From assembly GCA_029263855.1 (NCBI GenBank), contig JAJUFC010000003.1, positions 124,001 through 188,000 on the forward strand: a stretch of 64,000 bases of DNA, in the 5' to 3' direction. Origin of the DNA: Candidatus Thermochlorobacteriaceae bacterium. GTDB taxonomy: Bacteria; Bacteroidota; Chlorobiia; Chlorobiales; Thermochlorobacteraceae. Both the position numbers and the translations under genes were made by a program. The notes below the pieces were generated by a model. It worked only from the letters and a program-made list of their open reading frames with translations. It made no database searches and had not been told where the DNA came from. Within the stretch, counting starts at the first letter, position 1. Each line of letters begins with the position of its first letter. This document shows positions 35,900 to 45,462 of this stretch, piece by piece.

Positions 35900-38800
35900 A
35901 TGAGTTTATCCCAAGTCAGCATTCAGCGTCCCGTTTTGGCGATTGTGATGTCGATTGCCGTCGTGCTCTTCGGCGCGATTGGGTTTCTGTTTCTCGGCGT
36001 GCGCGAGTATCCTTCGGTCGATCCGCCCGTCGTAACGGTAACGACGAACTACACGGGCGCAAACGCGGAAGTCATCATCTCGCAAATCACCGAGCCGCTT
36101 GAAGACGCGATTAACGGCATCGCGGGCGTGCGCTCGATTTCGTCGACGAGTAGCGACGGACGCTCGACCATCACGGTCGAGTTCAATCTTGAAATTGACC
36201 TTGAAGCCGCCGCAAACGACGTGCGCGATAAAGTCGCGCAAGCCGTCCGACGTCTGCCGCCCGACGCAGACCCGCCCATCGTCGCCAAAGCCGACGCCAA
36301 CGCCTCGCCAATTCTCATTCTCAATCTCAAAAGCAATTCGCGCAACCCTCTCGACCTTTCCGCCGCCGCCACGAACATTTTGAAAGAACGCTTGCAAACC
36401 GTCAACGGCGTGAGCGAAATTCAAATTTGGGGCGAAAAAAAATACTCGATGCGTCTGTGGATGTCGCCCGAAAAACTCGCCGCTTACGGCTTAACGCCGC
36501 TCGACGTTCAAGCCGCCTTGAACCGCGAAAACGTCGAACTCCCGACGGGACGGCTCGAAGGCGATAAAACCGAACTAACCGTCAGAGCCATCGGACGACT
36601 GACCAAGCCCGAAGAATTCGAGCAAATGATTTTGCGCGAAGACGCTGGAAGAATCATTCGGTTTCGCGACGTCGGCAGAGCGGAACTCTACCCTGAAAAC
36701 GAGCGCACCGTGCTTCGGCGCGATGGCGTGATGATGATAGCCTGCGCCATCATTCCGCAACCGGGCGCGAATCACATTCAAATCGTCGATGATGTCTACA
36801 AACGCTTGGAGGTGATTCGCAAAGAACTGCCCAGCGATTTGACCGTCGCTGTCGCGTTTGACACGACGAAGTTCATTCGCGCCTCAATTCAGGAAGTCAT
36901 TGAGACGATTTTCATCGCGTTTGGTCTCGTCGTGCTCATCATCTTTTTGTTTCTTCGCGATTGGCGCACGACGCTCATTCCCTCGCTGGCGATTCCCATT
37001 TCGCTGATTGGCGCGTTTTTCATTATGTATCTCTTCGAATTTTCCATCAACGTGCTCACGCTTCTTGGGTTGGTGCTGGCAATCGGCATCGTTGTCGACG
37101 ACGCCATCGTCGTCTTGGAAAACATCTACGCGAAAATCGAGCAGGGCGAACCGCCGCTTCAAGCCAGTTACAAGGGCGCGTCGGAAATTTTCTTCGCCGT
37201 CATCGCGACGACGGTCGTTTTGGTGGCGGTCTTTCTGCCAATCGTCTTTCTGCAAGGCATTACGGGGCGGCTGTTTCGCGAGTTCGGCATCGTCGTGGCG
37301 GGCGCGGTCGTCATCTCGTCGTTTGTCGCTCTGACGCTCACGCCGATGCTTTGCTCGCGCCTGCTCAAAAAGCAAGCCCATTCGGGAAAGTTTTATGAGA
37401 CGACGGAACGATTTTTTATAGGGCTTGCGGCGCGCTATCGACTCTCGCTCAACGCTTTCTTGAAAAAGCGGTGGCTTGGGTTTCCAATCGTCGCAGGGTG
37501 CTTTGCGTTAATCGCGCTTTTGGGCGCGCTCGTGCCGAGCGAACTTGCGCCCGCCGAAGATAGAGGCAACATAAGGCTCTTTGCGACCGCGCCCGAAGGC
37601 GTTTCGTTTGAGTATATGGACGCCTTTATGCTATCGCTCGGAAAAACGATAGAAGAACTCGTGCCTGAAAAAGAAGCGGTGATAACGGTAACCTCGCCCG
37701 GCTTCGGCGTAGCCGCCGCCAACACGGGCTTCGCGCGGCTGTTTCTGAAATCAAGCGAACAGCGCGAACGCTCGCAACAAGAAATCGTCGATGAACTTTC
37801 CGCGAAAATGCGAACAATCTCCCAAGCGAGAACATTCGTCTCGCAAGAACAAGCGGTGTCAAATCCGCGCGGCGGATTGCCCGTTCAATTCGTGCTTCAA
37901 GCCCCGAACTTTGAAAAGTTGAAGGAAACCTTGCCGAAGTTTTTGAGCGAAGCGCGAAAAAGCCAAGTCTTTAATTTCGTCGATGTAAACTTGAAGTTCA
38001 ACAAGCCCGAACTGCAAGTGGAGATTGACCGCGATAGAGCTCGCGCGCTTGGCGTTTCGGTCGGCGACGTCGCGCAAATCTTGCAGTTTTCATACAGCGC
38101 GCAACGCTTCGGCTTTTTCATTATGGACGGCAAGCAGTATCAAGTCATTGGACAAATGGAGCGCAAAAATCGAAGCGCGCCGATTGACTTGCAGTCGCTC
38201 TATGTGCGCAACAATCGTGGCGAACTCATTCAACTCGATAACCTTGTCAAACTTGCCGAGCAAAGCAGTCCGCCTCAACTCTTCCGATACAATCGCTACA
38301 TTTCCGCGACCGTTCAAGCGGGGCTTGCGCCGGGCAAAACCATCGGCGATGGCGTCGCTGAAATGCGTCGTATCGCGGGCGAGGCATTGGACGAAAGTTT
38401 TGTAACCGCGCTCGATGGTCCGTCAAAAGATTTTGAGGAAAGTTCATCGAGCCTGCTCTTCGCATTTCTGCTGGCACTCGTGCTGATTTACCTTGTGCTC
38501 GCCGCGCAATTTGAAAGTTTCCGCGACCCGTTCATCATTCTCTTCACCGTGCCGCTCGCGCTTGCGGGAACGCTCTTCGCGCTATGGTATTTCAACCAAA
38601 CCCTTAACATCTTCTCGCAAATCGGCATCATCATGCTGGTCGGATTGGTTACGAAAAACGGAATTTTGATTGTCGAGTTCGCTAATCAACGTAAAGCACA
38701 AGGTCTCTCAAAAATCGATGCTGTTGAAGATGCCGCCGCGCAACGCTTCCGACCGATTTTAATGACAAGCCTCTCGACCATACTCGGATTTCTTCCAATT

Positions 38801-38983
38801 GCGCTTGCGCTGGGAGCAGGGTCGGAAAGCCGCGTCTCAATGGGGATTGCGGTCGTCTTCGGAATGCTCTTCTCGAGTTTCCTCACGCTCTATGTCGTGC
38901 CTGCGATTTACACTTTCTTCTCCAAAGACGGAGCCGCCGCGAATGCGTCAACCGCAACGCTTGAATTGATTGAAGAAAAATGA
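35900..38983 (+). CDS. RND-family efflux transporter (AcrB/MexB type)
   Basis: 1027 residues with the RND pattern: N-terminal helix (PVLAIVMSIAVVLFGAIGF), two large periplasmic loops and twelve helices. The proton-relay acidic pair is in IVVDDAIVVLENIYAK (about 399-400) and the essential Lys in GLVTKNGILIVEFANQ (about 918). The sequence GVREYPSVDPPVVTVTTNY is typical of the HAE1 group exporting hydrophobic compounds. No adaptor or outer membrane channel gene adjoins it, so it must borrow partners. ATG 35900 follows AAGAAAG. Confidence 0.92.
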   Translation: MSLSQVSIQRPVLAIVMSIAVVLFGAIGFLFLGVREYPSVDPPVVTVTTNYTGANAEVIISQITEPLEDAINGIAGVRSISSTSSDGRSTITVEFNLEIDLEAAANDVRDKVAQAVRRLPPDADPPIVAKADANASPILILNLKSNSRNPLDLSAAATNILKERLQTVNGVSEIQIWGEKKYSMRLWMSPEKLAAYGLTPLDVQAALNRENVELPTGRLEGDKTELTVRAIGRLTKPEEFEQMILREDAGRIIRFRDVGRAELYPENERTVLRRDGVMMIACAIIPQPGANHIQIVDDVYKRLEVIRKELPSDLTVAVAFDTTKFIRASIQEVIETIFIAFGLVVLIIFLFLRDWRTTLIPSLAIPISLIGAFFIMYLFEFSINVLTLLGLVLAIGIVVDDAIVVLENIYAKIEQGEPPLQASYKGASEIFFAVIATTVVLVAVFLPIVFLQGITGRLFREFGIVVAGAVVISSFVALTLTPMLCSRLLKKQAHSGKFYETTERFFIGLAARYRLSLNAFLKKRWLGFPIVAGCFALIALLGALVPSELAPAEDRGNIRLFATAPEGVSFEYMDAFMLSLGKTIEELVPEKEAVITVTSPGFGVAAANTGFARLFLKSSEQRERSQQEIVDELSAKMRTISQARTFVSQEQAVSNPRGGLPVQFVLQAPNFEKLKETLPKFLSEARKSQVFNFVDVNLKFNKPELQVEIDRDRARALGVSVGDVAQILQFSYSAQRFGFFIMDGKQYQVIGQMERKNRSAPIDLQSLYVRNNRGELIQLDNLVKLAEQSSPPQLFRYNRYISATVQAGLAPGKTIGDGVAEMRRIAGEALDESFVTALDGPSKDFEESSSSLLFAFLLALVLIYLVLAAQFESFRDPFIILFTVPLALAGTLFALWYFNQTLNIFSQIGIIMLVGLVTKNGILIVEFANQRKAQGLSKIDAVEDAAAQRFRPILMTSLSTILGFLPIALALGAGSESRVSMGIAVVFGMLFSSFLTLYVVPAIYTFFSKDGAAANASTATLELIEEK

Positions 38984-39402
38984 TTCGTTTCATCACGCCA
39001 GCGCGAGCCATCAACAGCGTTATGCTGACGCTGATTGCGGTCTTGATGTTTCACGTCTTAATTCTCCTCGGCGTTGTTCCGTATTCGGTGGTTTGGGGCG
39101 GTCGGATTGAAAGCGTCGAGGAGATGCGAATTTCAGAAGCGATTTCCGTCGCTGTGAACGGGTTGATGCTATGGATTTTAGCGATGAAGTCAAAACGACT
39201 GCGAAGCGTGATGCCCGAGCGCGCTCTCAACGCGCTGATATGGGCGATGGCGATATTGTTCGGATTGAATGCGATTGGCAACTTGCTCTCCGAAAACGAC
39301 GTTGAGCGAATGGTCTTTGCGCCGCTCACGCTTCTTTTGGCGGCGTTGTGCGCGCGAGTCGCTCTCGCCAAAGAAGTTGGACGCGGGGGTGAAGCGCGAT
39401 AA
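38980..39402 (+). CDS. Small membrane protein, four segments
   Basis: 140 residues; start ATG overlaps the RND stop (ATGA). Four hydrophobic segments (SVMLTLIAVLMFHVLILLGV, AISVAVNGLMLWILAM, ALNALIWAMAILFGLNAIGNLL, FAPLTLLLAALCARVALA). No family recognised, but coupling to the pump gene suggests a linked role. Confidence 0.7.
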   Translation: MIRFITPARAINSVMLTLIAVLMFHVLILLGVVPYSVVWGGRIESVEEMRISEAISVAVNGLMLWILAMKSKRLRSVMPERALNALIWAMAILFGLNAIGNLLSENDVERMVFAPLTLLLAALCARVALAKEVGRGGEAR

Positions 39403-39431
39403 ACGCGCAAATTCAGTTCAAACAAAACGCT

Positions 39432-40463
39432 TCAGATGAGCGACGCGGATTTCAAATGCTCAATGGCTTTTTGTACGAATGTCTCTTTCGCGAAGAGCGA
39501 GCGTTTTCGCGAGTTCCATTCTTGCAGTTTGAGCAAGATGGTTTCATAATCATATCGCCCCTCGCTTTGCGCGATGAAATCGATGCTCGACAGCAATTCA
39601 AGCGCAAACGACGAATAAAATCCCGAAAGAAAACTTTTTGTTTTTTCTGCGATGGCGAGTTGTTCAGGACGCTGTCGCAGATAATCCAACACGTCTTGTT
39701 CCGCGTCCATTATCAATCCCAGCGCTTCAAAAGGTTTGCGGTTTTTGTCGCTATATCCCGTGATGTAACTGCCGTTCAGGGCGAATAAAATGTGGCGAAC
39801 TTTCCCTGAGTAAGGTCCGTAGGCTTCGGCTTTGAAAGCGAGTTTGAACGCTCGCTCTGCGCCAAAGCGTTGAAGAAAGTAGCAGATTTTTTCGCAAGCG
39901 AACTCCGAGACGAACTCGCCATTTCGCGCAAGGTCGAACAAGACGAAAAGCAACATCGCTCGAGCAGGCGTAAGTTTGGCGCGCTCTTTTGACAACGCCT
40001 CTTTGACGTCGGCGTTGGGTTGATAAAGCCAAATGTCGCACTCGACGTTGCTCAATCGGCGTTCAATCAGAGCGCGCACGCGCGACCACTCCAATCCGCC
40101 GTTGCCCGCTCCGAGAGGCGGAATGGCGACGCTTTTGAGACGATAGGTTTTGATGACTTCGACCAAATCTTCCAAACCGCGCTCGATGTATTCATATTCA
40201 GAGGGCTTTCTCCAATCTTGCTTCGTTGGAAAATTGATGATGAGTTTTTTTCCGCGCAGAAGCGACACGTCTTCAAAGACGAACATCTTTCCAATTTCAA
40301 CGCGCCCTTCTTTGCAGGCTTTCTGATAGGCTTTGAAATTGTTCGGAAACTCTTTCTTGAATTGCAGCGCTACGCCTTTGCCCATCACGCCAACGGTATT
40401 GACGGTATTGACGAGAGCGTCGGCTTGACTTTCGGATATGTTCCCCGTGATTTCTCGCAACAT
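39432..40463 (-). CDS. darG: DarG macrodomain antitoxin
   Basis: 343 residues. Residues 1-150 are a macrodomain: ITGNISESQADALVNTVNT, GVMGKGVALQFKKEFPNNF, and IPPLGAGNGGLEWSRVRALI. DarG removes the ADP-ribose that its partner DarT adds to single-stranded DNA. The C-terminal half (about 165-343) is helical and matches the DarG accessory domain that binds the toxin. It begins one base after the DarT stop, a typical coupled pair order with toxin first. Minus-strand, separated from the 38.9 kb membrane gene by 29 bp and convergent with it. Confidence 0.9.
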   Translation of the reverse strand: MLREITGNISESQADALVNTVNTVGVMGKGVALQFKKEFPNNFKAYQKACKEGRVEIGKMFVFEDVSLLRGKKLIINFPTKQDWRKPSEYEYIERGLEDLVEVIKTYRLKSVAIPPLGAGNGGLEWSRVRALIERRLSNVECDIWLYQPNADVKEALSKERAKLTPARAMLLFVLFDLARNGEFVSEFACEKICYFLQRFGAERAFKLAFKAEAYGPYSGKVRHILFALNGSYITGYSDKNRKPFEALGLIMDAEQDVLDYLRQRPEQLAIAEKTKSFLSGFYSSFALELLSSIDFIAQSEGRYDYETILLKLQEWNSRKRSLFAKETFVQKAIEHLKSASLI

Positions 40464-40464
40464 C

Positions 40465-41082
40465 TTAAAAGTAATCTTGCGGTCTGATGACGATTTTCTC
40501 TTCGGCGATTCCGAAGCGCAACAACGTTGCCTTCGACCGTTCGCTGTAAACGATATAGCCTAAAACGGCTTCAATCGGAATGTCGCCAAGCGCCAAAAAC
40601 TCAGCCTCTTTGCGACGCTTTAAGTCAGTATCGTCAGGATTGTTCCAAAAATCCGCATTAACGGCTTGAAAGTCAATGAGCGTTTCAAGGTTGGGAATGT
40701 CGCGCTTGTCATAAAAAGCGCTCAAATTTGAAACCGCATGTCCGTCAGAGAAAATGAACTCGATATTCAAGTCAATTATCGTTTGAACGGAACTTACGCA
40801 ATAAACGATTTGGTCAGCGTCTCGTTTCTGAACGCCGTTGAATCCGTTTTGAATCACATACAACATCGGCATTTTTCTGCCGAAATAAAATGGCGAGTAG
40901 TCGCCCAAACGCTTGCCGTTTGGCAAGATGATTTCTTGACGCTTGGCGATGAGCGCGTCGTCGCCAATGCCGATGTAATTGGGATTGCGCTTTGGCGATT
41001 GAATGTGCGTAATGCCATTGCGCAAGATATGCGGAATGTTCTCGATGTGCGTGATGCGATAGAAGTAAATTTTCTTGTTCAC
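40465..41082 (-). CDS. darT: DarT DNA ADP-ribosyltransferase toxin
   Basis: 205 residues from a GTG at 41082. The family uses NAD+ to ADP-ribosylate thymidine in single-stranded DNA. Features: YFYRITHIENIPHILRNGI at the N-terminus, the ARTT-type middle with His115 (SDGHAVSN) and the catalytic Glu, by position Glu161 in KEAEFLAL. It precedes darG on the same strand with one base between stop and ATG. The pair works as a toxin-antitoxin and phage defence module. Confidence 0.9.
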   Translation of the reverse strand: MNKKIYFYRITHIENIPHILRNGITHIQSPKRNPNYIGIGDDALIAKRQEIILPNGKRLGDYSPFYFGRKMPMLYVIQNGFNGVQKRDADQIVYCVSSVQTIIDLNIEFIFSDGHAVSNLSAFYDKRDIPNLETLIDFQAVNADFWNNPDDTDLKRRKEAEFLALGDIPIEAVLGYIVYSERSKATLLRFGIAEEKIVIRPQDYF

Positions 41083-41353
41083 TCGTCCGATGGCGATTTA
41101 AGGGTTCGCTCAAAATTAAATGCTGGCGCGATTAGGAACGCAAGATCGATTCTGCTATCTTTGCGTCGCTTCGTCAAAGAAGCAGATTTGCAAGACTCGC
41201 ATTCGCCGGGTCAAGATTGATGCAGAAAAGCGTCGTTATGTTTAGAACGCCCCATTCGCCGCCACCTTTTCGCCTCGCCTTTGATTCCAACTGAATTCAG
41301 CGCGTCTCGCTTCGCTTACAATAGCGCTCAACATCAAAATCAAACTATTTTCA

Positions 41354-42904
41354 ATGTCATTTACCACGCTTGGACTTTCCGACGCGCTGGTGCAAGGGAT
41401 TCTTGCGACTGGCTACGCCGCGCCTACCGAAATTCAATCGCGAGCGATTCCGCTTGCGCTTCAAGGTCAAGACGTCATCGGGCTGGCGCAAACGGGCACG
41501 GGCAAAACTGCCGCCTTCGTGCTTCCCGTCTTGCACAAACTCTCGCTCGTCGAGCCGCCGAAACCGCGCCGCCCGCGCGCCTTGATTCTCACGCCGACGC
41601 GAGAACTCGCCACGCAAATCGAGACCTCCATCAAAAACTACGGACGATTTATGAAACTCTTTTCCGCGACGATTTACGGCGGCGTGGATATGTTTCGTCA
41701 AATCTCGTTGCTCCGACGCGGCTTCGATATCGTGATTGCCACGCCCGGTCGACTCATTGACCACTTGGGGCGAAAAACAATCGACCTTTCCAATGTCGAA
41801 ACGCTCGTCTTGGACGAAGCCGACCGAATGCTCGATATGGGCTTCGTGAACGACGTCAAAAAAATTATTGCTCTGCTTCCACAAGCGCGCCAAACCTTGC
41901 TCTTCTCGGCAACCATGTCGCAAGGCATTAAGTCGCTGACCGCGTCGGTGCAACGCTCGCCGAAACTTGTTCAAGTCGGTGAAGAGCGCAAACCTGCGGA
42001 TTCCGTTACACAAAAATTCTACAAAGTCGAGCAAGACCAAAAAACAGCGTTGCTCTTTCACATTTTGGATACGGTCGAGATGGATAGCGTGCTGGTCTTT
42101 TCACGCACAAAGCATGGCGCGGATAAAATTCAACACCGTTTGGAACAGCGCGGCGTTAAAGCCGTTGCGATTCACTCTAACCGCACGCAATCGCAACGCG
42201 AAAGAGCGTTGAAAGGATTTCGCCAAAAGCATTACAAAGTGCTCGTCGCCACCGACATCGCCGCACGCGGCATCGACATTGAAGGCATTTCCCACGTCAT
42301 CAACTACGATACGCCTAACTTCGCCGAAGACTACGTGCATCGCATCGGCAGAACGGGACGCGCCGCCGCCACAGGCGATGCCATCACCTTCGTTGCTCGC
42401 GATGAATACAAGCATTTCCGACGCATCACCGAATTCATCGGCAAACGCCTGCAACTTGAAAACTACCCGAACTTTTCAGGCACGGAAACCGCAGACCTTC
42501 TCAAAGAAGAAGGCATTTCACGATTCAAGCCCGAAGAAGAAAACAGCGAACTGCATCACCGCAATCGACGAGGCGAACGCGACAGGCAAAGTCCATTCAA
42601 CACTTTCAAAACTCATGAAGGCAAGAAAAATGGCGCGGAACGGATCCACTCAAAGTACACCGAACGCTTTGGCAAACAAAGCGAGAAGCCATCGCGAGAC
42701 TCCGCCCAAAAGCGTCGTGGCTCTAAAAGCGATTTCAAAAGCAACGACTCCAAAGGCAGTGATTTCAAGCGTCGCGACTTCTCAAAGCGTAAAGCAGGCT
42801 CAAACGGCGAATACACACTTCGCAAGAGCGAAACCACTTGGAAAAAGCTCTTGAGCGACGAAGAAGCATACGAAAAAGTCCAACGCAAATCAGGGCACGA
42901 TTAA
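41354..42904 (+). CDS. DEAD-box RNA helicase (RhlE type)
   Basis: 516 residues. Motif I AQTGTGKTAAFVLP, motif II VLDEADRMLDMGF, SAT in LLFSATMSQ, and motif VI HRIGRTGRAA define the core (about 1-380). The last ~115 residues are a lysine-, arginine- and serine-rich tail typical of the RhlE/CsdA group, likely contacting RNA. Divergent from darT across 271 bp. A short inverted repeat (TTATCG with CGATAA) lies just after it. Confidence 0.92.
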   Translation: MSFTTLGLSDALVQGILATGYAAPTEIQSRAIPLALQGQDVIGLAQTGTGKTAAFVLPVLHKLSLVEPPKPRRPRALILTPTRELATQIETSIKNYGRFMKLFSATIYGGVDMFRQISLLRRGFDIVIATPGRLIDHLGRKTIDLSNVETLVLDEADRMLDMGFVNDVKKIIALLPQARQTLLFSATMSQGIKSLTASVQRSPKLVQVGEERKPADSVTQKFYKVEQDQKTALLFHILDTVEMDSVLVFSRTKHGADKIQHRLEQRGVKAVAIHSNRTQSQRERALKGFRQKHYKVLVATDIAARGIDIEGISHVINYDTPNFAEDYVHRIGRTGRAAATGDAITFVARDEYKHFRRITEFIGKRLQLENYPNFSGTETADLLKEEGISRFKPEEENSELHHRNRRGERDRQSPFNTFKTHEGKKNGAERIHSKYTERFGKQSEKPSRDSAQKRRGSKSDFKSNDSKGSDFKRRDFSKRKAGSNGEYTLRKSETTWKKLLSDEEAYEKVQRKSGHD

Positions 42905-43058
42905 ATACGCTCAACGAAACGCCACTGAAACCTTTTATCGTAAAAAAGCGATAAGACTTGACGACAAAATTTTATTATCATCGTCATCTATTTTATCGCT
43001 ATCACTTTGATTGTGAAGTAAGAGTTGTTTCAACTTTCAAACTTAAACGCAAATCATC

Positions 43059-43397
43059 ATGTCAAAATATCTCACCGTCAGCGACGCTACCTTCGAGAGC
43101 GAAGTGCTGAAATCGGACAAGCCTGTTTTGGTTGATTTTTGGGCACCTTGGTGCGGTCCATGCCGTATGATTGCGCCGATTGTTGAAGAATTGGCGAACG
43201 ATTACGATGGAAAAGCAAAAATCGCCAAAGTCAACGTCGACGAAAATCCTCAAATCTCAATGCAGTTTGGAATTCGTTCGATTCCAACTTTGCTCGTCTT
43301 CAAGAACGGACAAGTCGTTGACCAAATCGTCGGTGCCGTGCCCAAAGGCGTGATTGAAGGAAAATTAAAATCACAATTGCCTGCAAGCGTCGCCTGA
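43059..43397 (+). CDS. trxA: Thioredoxin
   Basis: 112 residues. [10 protein letters not shown] gives the WCGPC redox motif; cis-proline is in [10 protein letters not shown]. Reduces disulfides using thioredoxin reductase. Length slightly above the usual 105. It has its own transcription unit, ending at a clear terminator five bases past the stop. Confidence 0.95.
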   Translation: MSKYLTVSDATFESEVLKSDKPVLVDFWAPWCGPCRMIAPIVEELANDYDGKAKIAKVNVDENPQISMQFGIRSIPTLLVFKNGQVVDQIVGAVPKGVIEGKLKSQLPASVA

Positions 43398-43401
43398 AAT
43401 C

Positions 43402-43436
43402 AAAGAGCGAAGTCCACTCAAATGACTTCGCTCTTT
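43402..43436 (+). terminator. Intrinsic terminator of trxA
   Basis: A perfect 13-bp stem (AAAGAGCGAAGTC with GACTTCGCTCTTT) around a nine-base loop, followed by CTTTAATAAA. It lies immediately after the trxA stop. Confidence 0.9.
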
Positions 43437-43456
43437 CTTTAATAAACTGCCAAGTT

Positions 43457-43717
43457 ATGCCAAAGCCCAAAAAAATCATCATGTATTCAACCTCGTGGTG
43501 TCCAGATTGCCATAGAACGGAACGCATCTTAAACGAACAGCGCGTCGCTTTCGAGAAAATCGATATTGAAAAAGTGGAAGGCGCGGCGGAAATCGTCATG
43601 CATCATGCTAATGGCAAGCGAAGCGTTCCGACGCTTCTTTTAGAGCACGAGAGTGGCGAAACCAAAGTGCTTGTCAATCCCCGACCTCAACAGCTGCTCG
43701 ACGCACTATCACTTTGA
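43457..43717 (+). CDS. Glutaredoxin-like protein (mycoredoxin type)
   Basis: 86 residues, no signal. STSWCPDCHRTERIL carries the CxxC redox pair (CPDC), and RSVPTLLLEH has the cis-proline. Glutaredoxins and mycoredoxins reduce disulfides or mixed disulfides; CPDC is typical of the mycoredoxin-like group. It has its own terminator and a small gap to trxA, so its promoter may lie right behind the trxA terminator. Confidence 0.85.
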   Translation: MPKPKKIIMYSTSWCPDCHRTERILNEQRVAFEKIDIEKVEGAAEIVMHHANGKRSVPTLLLEHESGETKVLVNPRPQQLLDALSL

Positions 43718-43721
43718 CAAG

Positions 43722-43747
43722 AAGGACTGCCTCTCCGTGCAGTCCTT
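43722..43747 (+). terminator. Intrinsic terminator of glutaredoxin-like gene
   Basis: AAGGACTGC (43722-43730) and GCAGTCCTT (43739-43747) form a nine-base-pair stem with loop CTCTCCGT, then TCTTCATTATTTTTTTT. Strong T-run. Confidence 0.9.
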
Positions 43748-43849
43748 TCTTCATTATTTTTTTTACTATTTCTTTACACTGAACCTCCCGCTCGCTCGGT
43801 ATCTTTAAGACTTCACTGAATCTCTTTAAATCAGAATCATACAAAGGTT

Positions 43850-45412
43850 ATGCTGACGCGAATCGCCTTTCTCGGTGTCGTTGTTTTTTCATTGTTTGCA
43901 CTTTTCGGGTGTGGCTCTTCAAAGAGCACGACGTCCCTCTCCTCACAATACAAGACCATCAAGATTATTCACTGGAATGATTTTCACGCGCAGAATACGA
44001 CGCGCACCTTGCGCAAAGACGGCAAGCCGTATCGCGTCGGCGGAAGCGCAGTTCTGCAAGGATACATTGATTCACTTCGCAAGCTTGCGCCAAACAACTC
44101 TCTCGTCTTGTTCGCGGGCGACGATTTTCAAGGCACGCCCGTTTCCAACTTCACGAAAGGACGCTCGCAAATTCTGTTGATGAATGAATTGAAGCCCGAC
44201 GCGGTCGTTCCGGGCAATCACGAGTTCGATTACGGCAAAGAAAATTTCATCTCGTTGTTGGGCGAAGCGAACTACGACGTGATTTGCGCAAACTTGGTCG
44301 TTTCAAAAACGGGCGAGCCGCTTCTGCCGCCTTACAAAGTCGTTCAGCGCGGCGGATTGAAAATCGCCATCATCGGATTGATTACGACCGACCTGCCCAT
44401 CGTCTCCATTCCTGAAAACATCGCGGGATTGGAGGCGAAAGACTACAGTATTGTGTTGAGCAAGTATTTGCCTGAAATCAAAGCCAAAGAAAAGCCCGAC
44501 GCCATCATCGTATTGAGCCATATCGGCTTGCTCAATAAACTTGATTATGTCGATGACCTCACGCTCTCGCGCATTTATCCTGAAATCGTCGCGTTCATCG
44601 GCGGACATTCGCATACGCCGCTCTTCGAGCCGATTCGCAAAGGCGGCGGCGTGATTGTTCAAGCCGGCTCGCGCGGGCAATATGTCGGCGAATTGGATTT
44701 GGTCATCGACCCCGTCGGCGATTCGCTCGTGAGTTTTTCGGGCAAATTGATTGAGACCTACGCCGATAGTATCACGCCTGACTTGCGCGTGCAAGCACTC
44801 GTCGATTCATTGGAATCCCCGATGAAAAAAATGATGGACGAAGTCATCGGCACGCTCAAAGCCGATTGGAAGTCCAAGTTCGGCGAATCCACCAACATTG
44901 GCACTTGGCAAACCGACGTGATGCGCGAAGAATTGAAAGTCGATATCGCCATTCAAAACAGCGGCGGCATACGCAAGTCGCTCAATGCAGGACCAATTCG
45001 CATCAGAGATATGTGGGAAATTTCGCCCTTCGGAAACGCCTTCGTGGTCTTTGGAATCACAGGCAAAGAATTGCGCGGCATGTTGGAGTGGCAAATTGAC
45101 GGACGCGGCGAGTTCTGCGATATGTCGGGCGTGGTCTGCAAATACAACGGCAACTTGCCCTACGGCAAGCGAATCAAAGAAATCACCGTTGGCGGAAAGC
45201 CAATCGATGAAGAGAAAGTTTATGTTGTCGCAACGAACAACTATGCGGCGGCGCAATTAGGTGCGCTCTTTGGCTTGCAACGCGAAGTGAAAGTTAACGG
45301 CACGCCATTTGTCGATCATGACTTCTTCACAGAGGTTATCAAAAAACGCAAAGTAATTTCAGGGGAAAAACGCGAGTGGCTCATCAATGTTGCCAAGAGC
45401 AAATCGGAATAA
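43850..45412 (+). CDS. 5'-nucleotidase / UshA-family metallophosphatase lipoprotein
   Basis: 520 residues. A lipoprotein signal (LFALFGCGSSKS) is followed by the metallophosphatase domain with HWNDFHAQ, FAGDDFQGTP and GNHEFDYG as metal ligands, then the C-terminal 5'-nucleotidase domain (about 310-500) with NSGGIRKSLNAG, PFGNAFVVFGITG. It would hydrolyse nucleotides or related phosphoesters in the periplasm. The separate 5'-nucleotidase C-terminal domain fits UshA. Confidence 0.9.
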   Translation: MLTRIAFLGVVVFSLFALFGCGSSKSTTSLSSQYKTIKIIHWNDFHAQNTTRTLRKDGKPYRVGGSAVLQGYIDSLRKLAPNNSLVLFAGDDFQGTPVSNFTKGRSQILLMNELKPDAVVPGNHEFDYGKENFISLLGEANYDVICANLVVSKTGEPLLPPYKVVQRGGLKIAIIGLITTDLPIVSIPENIAGLEAKDYSIVLSKYLPEIKAKEKPDAIIVLSHIGLLNKLDYVDDLTLSRIYPEIVAFIGGHSHTPLFEPIRKGGGVIVQAGSRGQYVGELDLVIDPVGDSLVSFSGKLIETYADSITPDLRVQALVDSLESPMKKMMDEVIGTLKADWKSKFGESTNIGTWQTDVMREELKVDIAIQNSGGIRKSLNAGPIRIRDMWEISPFGNAFVVFGITGKELRGMLEWQIDGRGEFCDMSGVVCKYNGNLPYGKRIKEITVGGKPIDEEKVYVVATNNYAAAQLGALFGLQREVKVNGTPFVDHDFFTEVIKKRKVISGEKREWLINVAKSKSE

Positions 45413-45462
45413 TGTAAAGCGGAATGAACGCAAGTTCAGACGCATGGGTTTGCATTTGAGAG

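Noticed and set aside
39432-40463. Treating the macrodomain gene as a lone phosphatase or RNA-repair gene
   Set aside because: It sits one base after a DarT-type gene on the same strand and carries the DarG C-terminal helical domain, so the toxin-antitoxin reading is stronger.
42905-43058. Sigma-70 or Bacteroidota-type promoter for thioredoxin
   Set aside because: TTGACG at about 42957 has no -10 at acceptable spacing, and no TAnnTTTG box fits. I did not assign a promoter.
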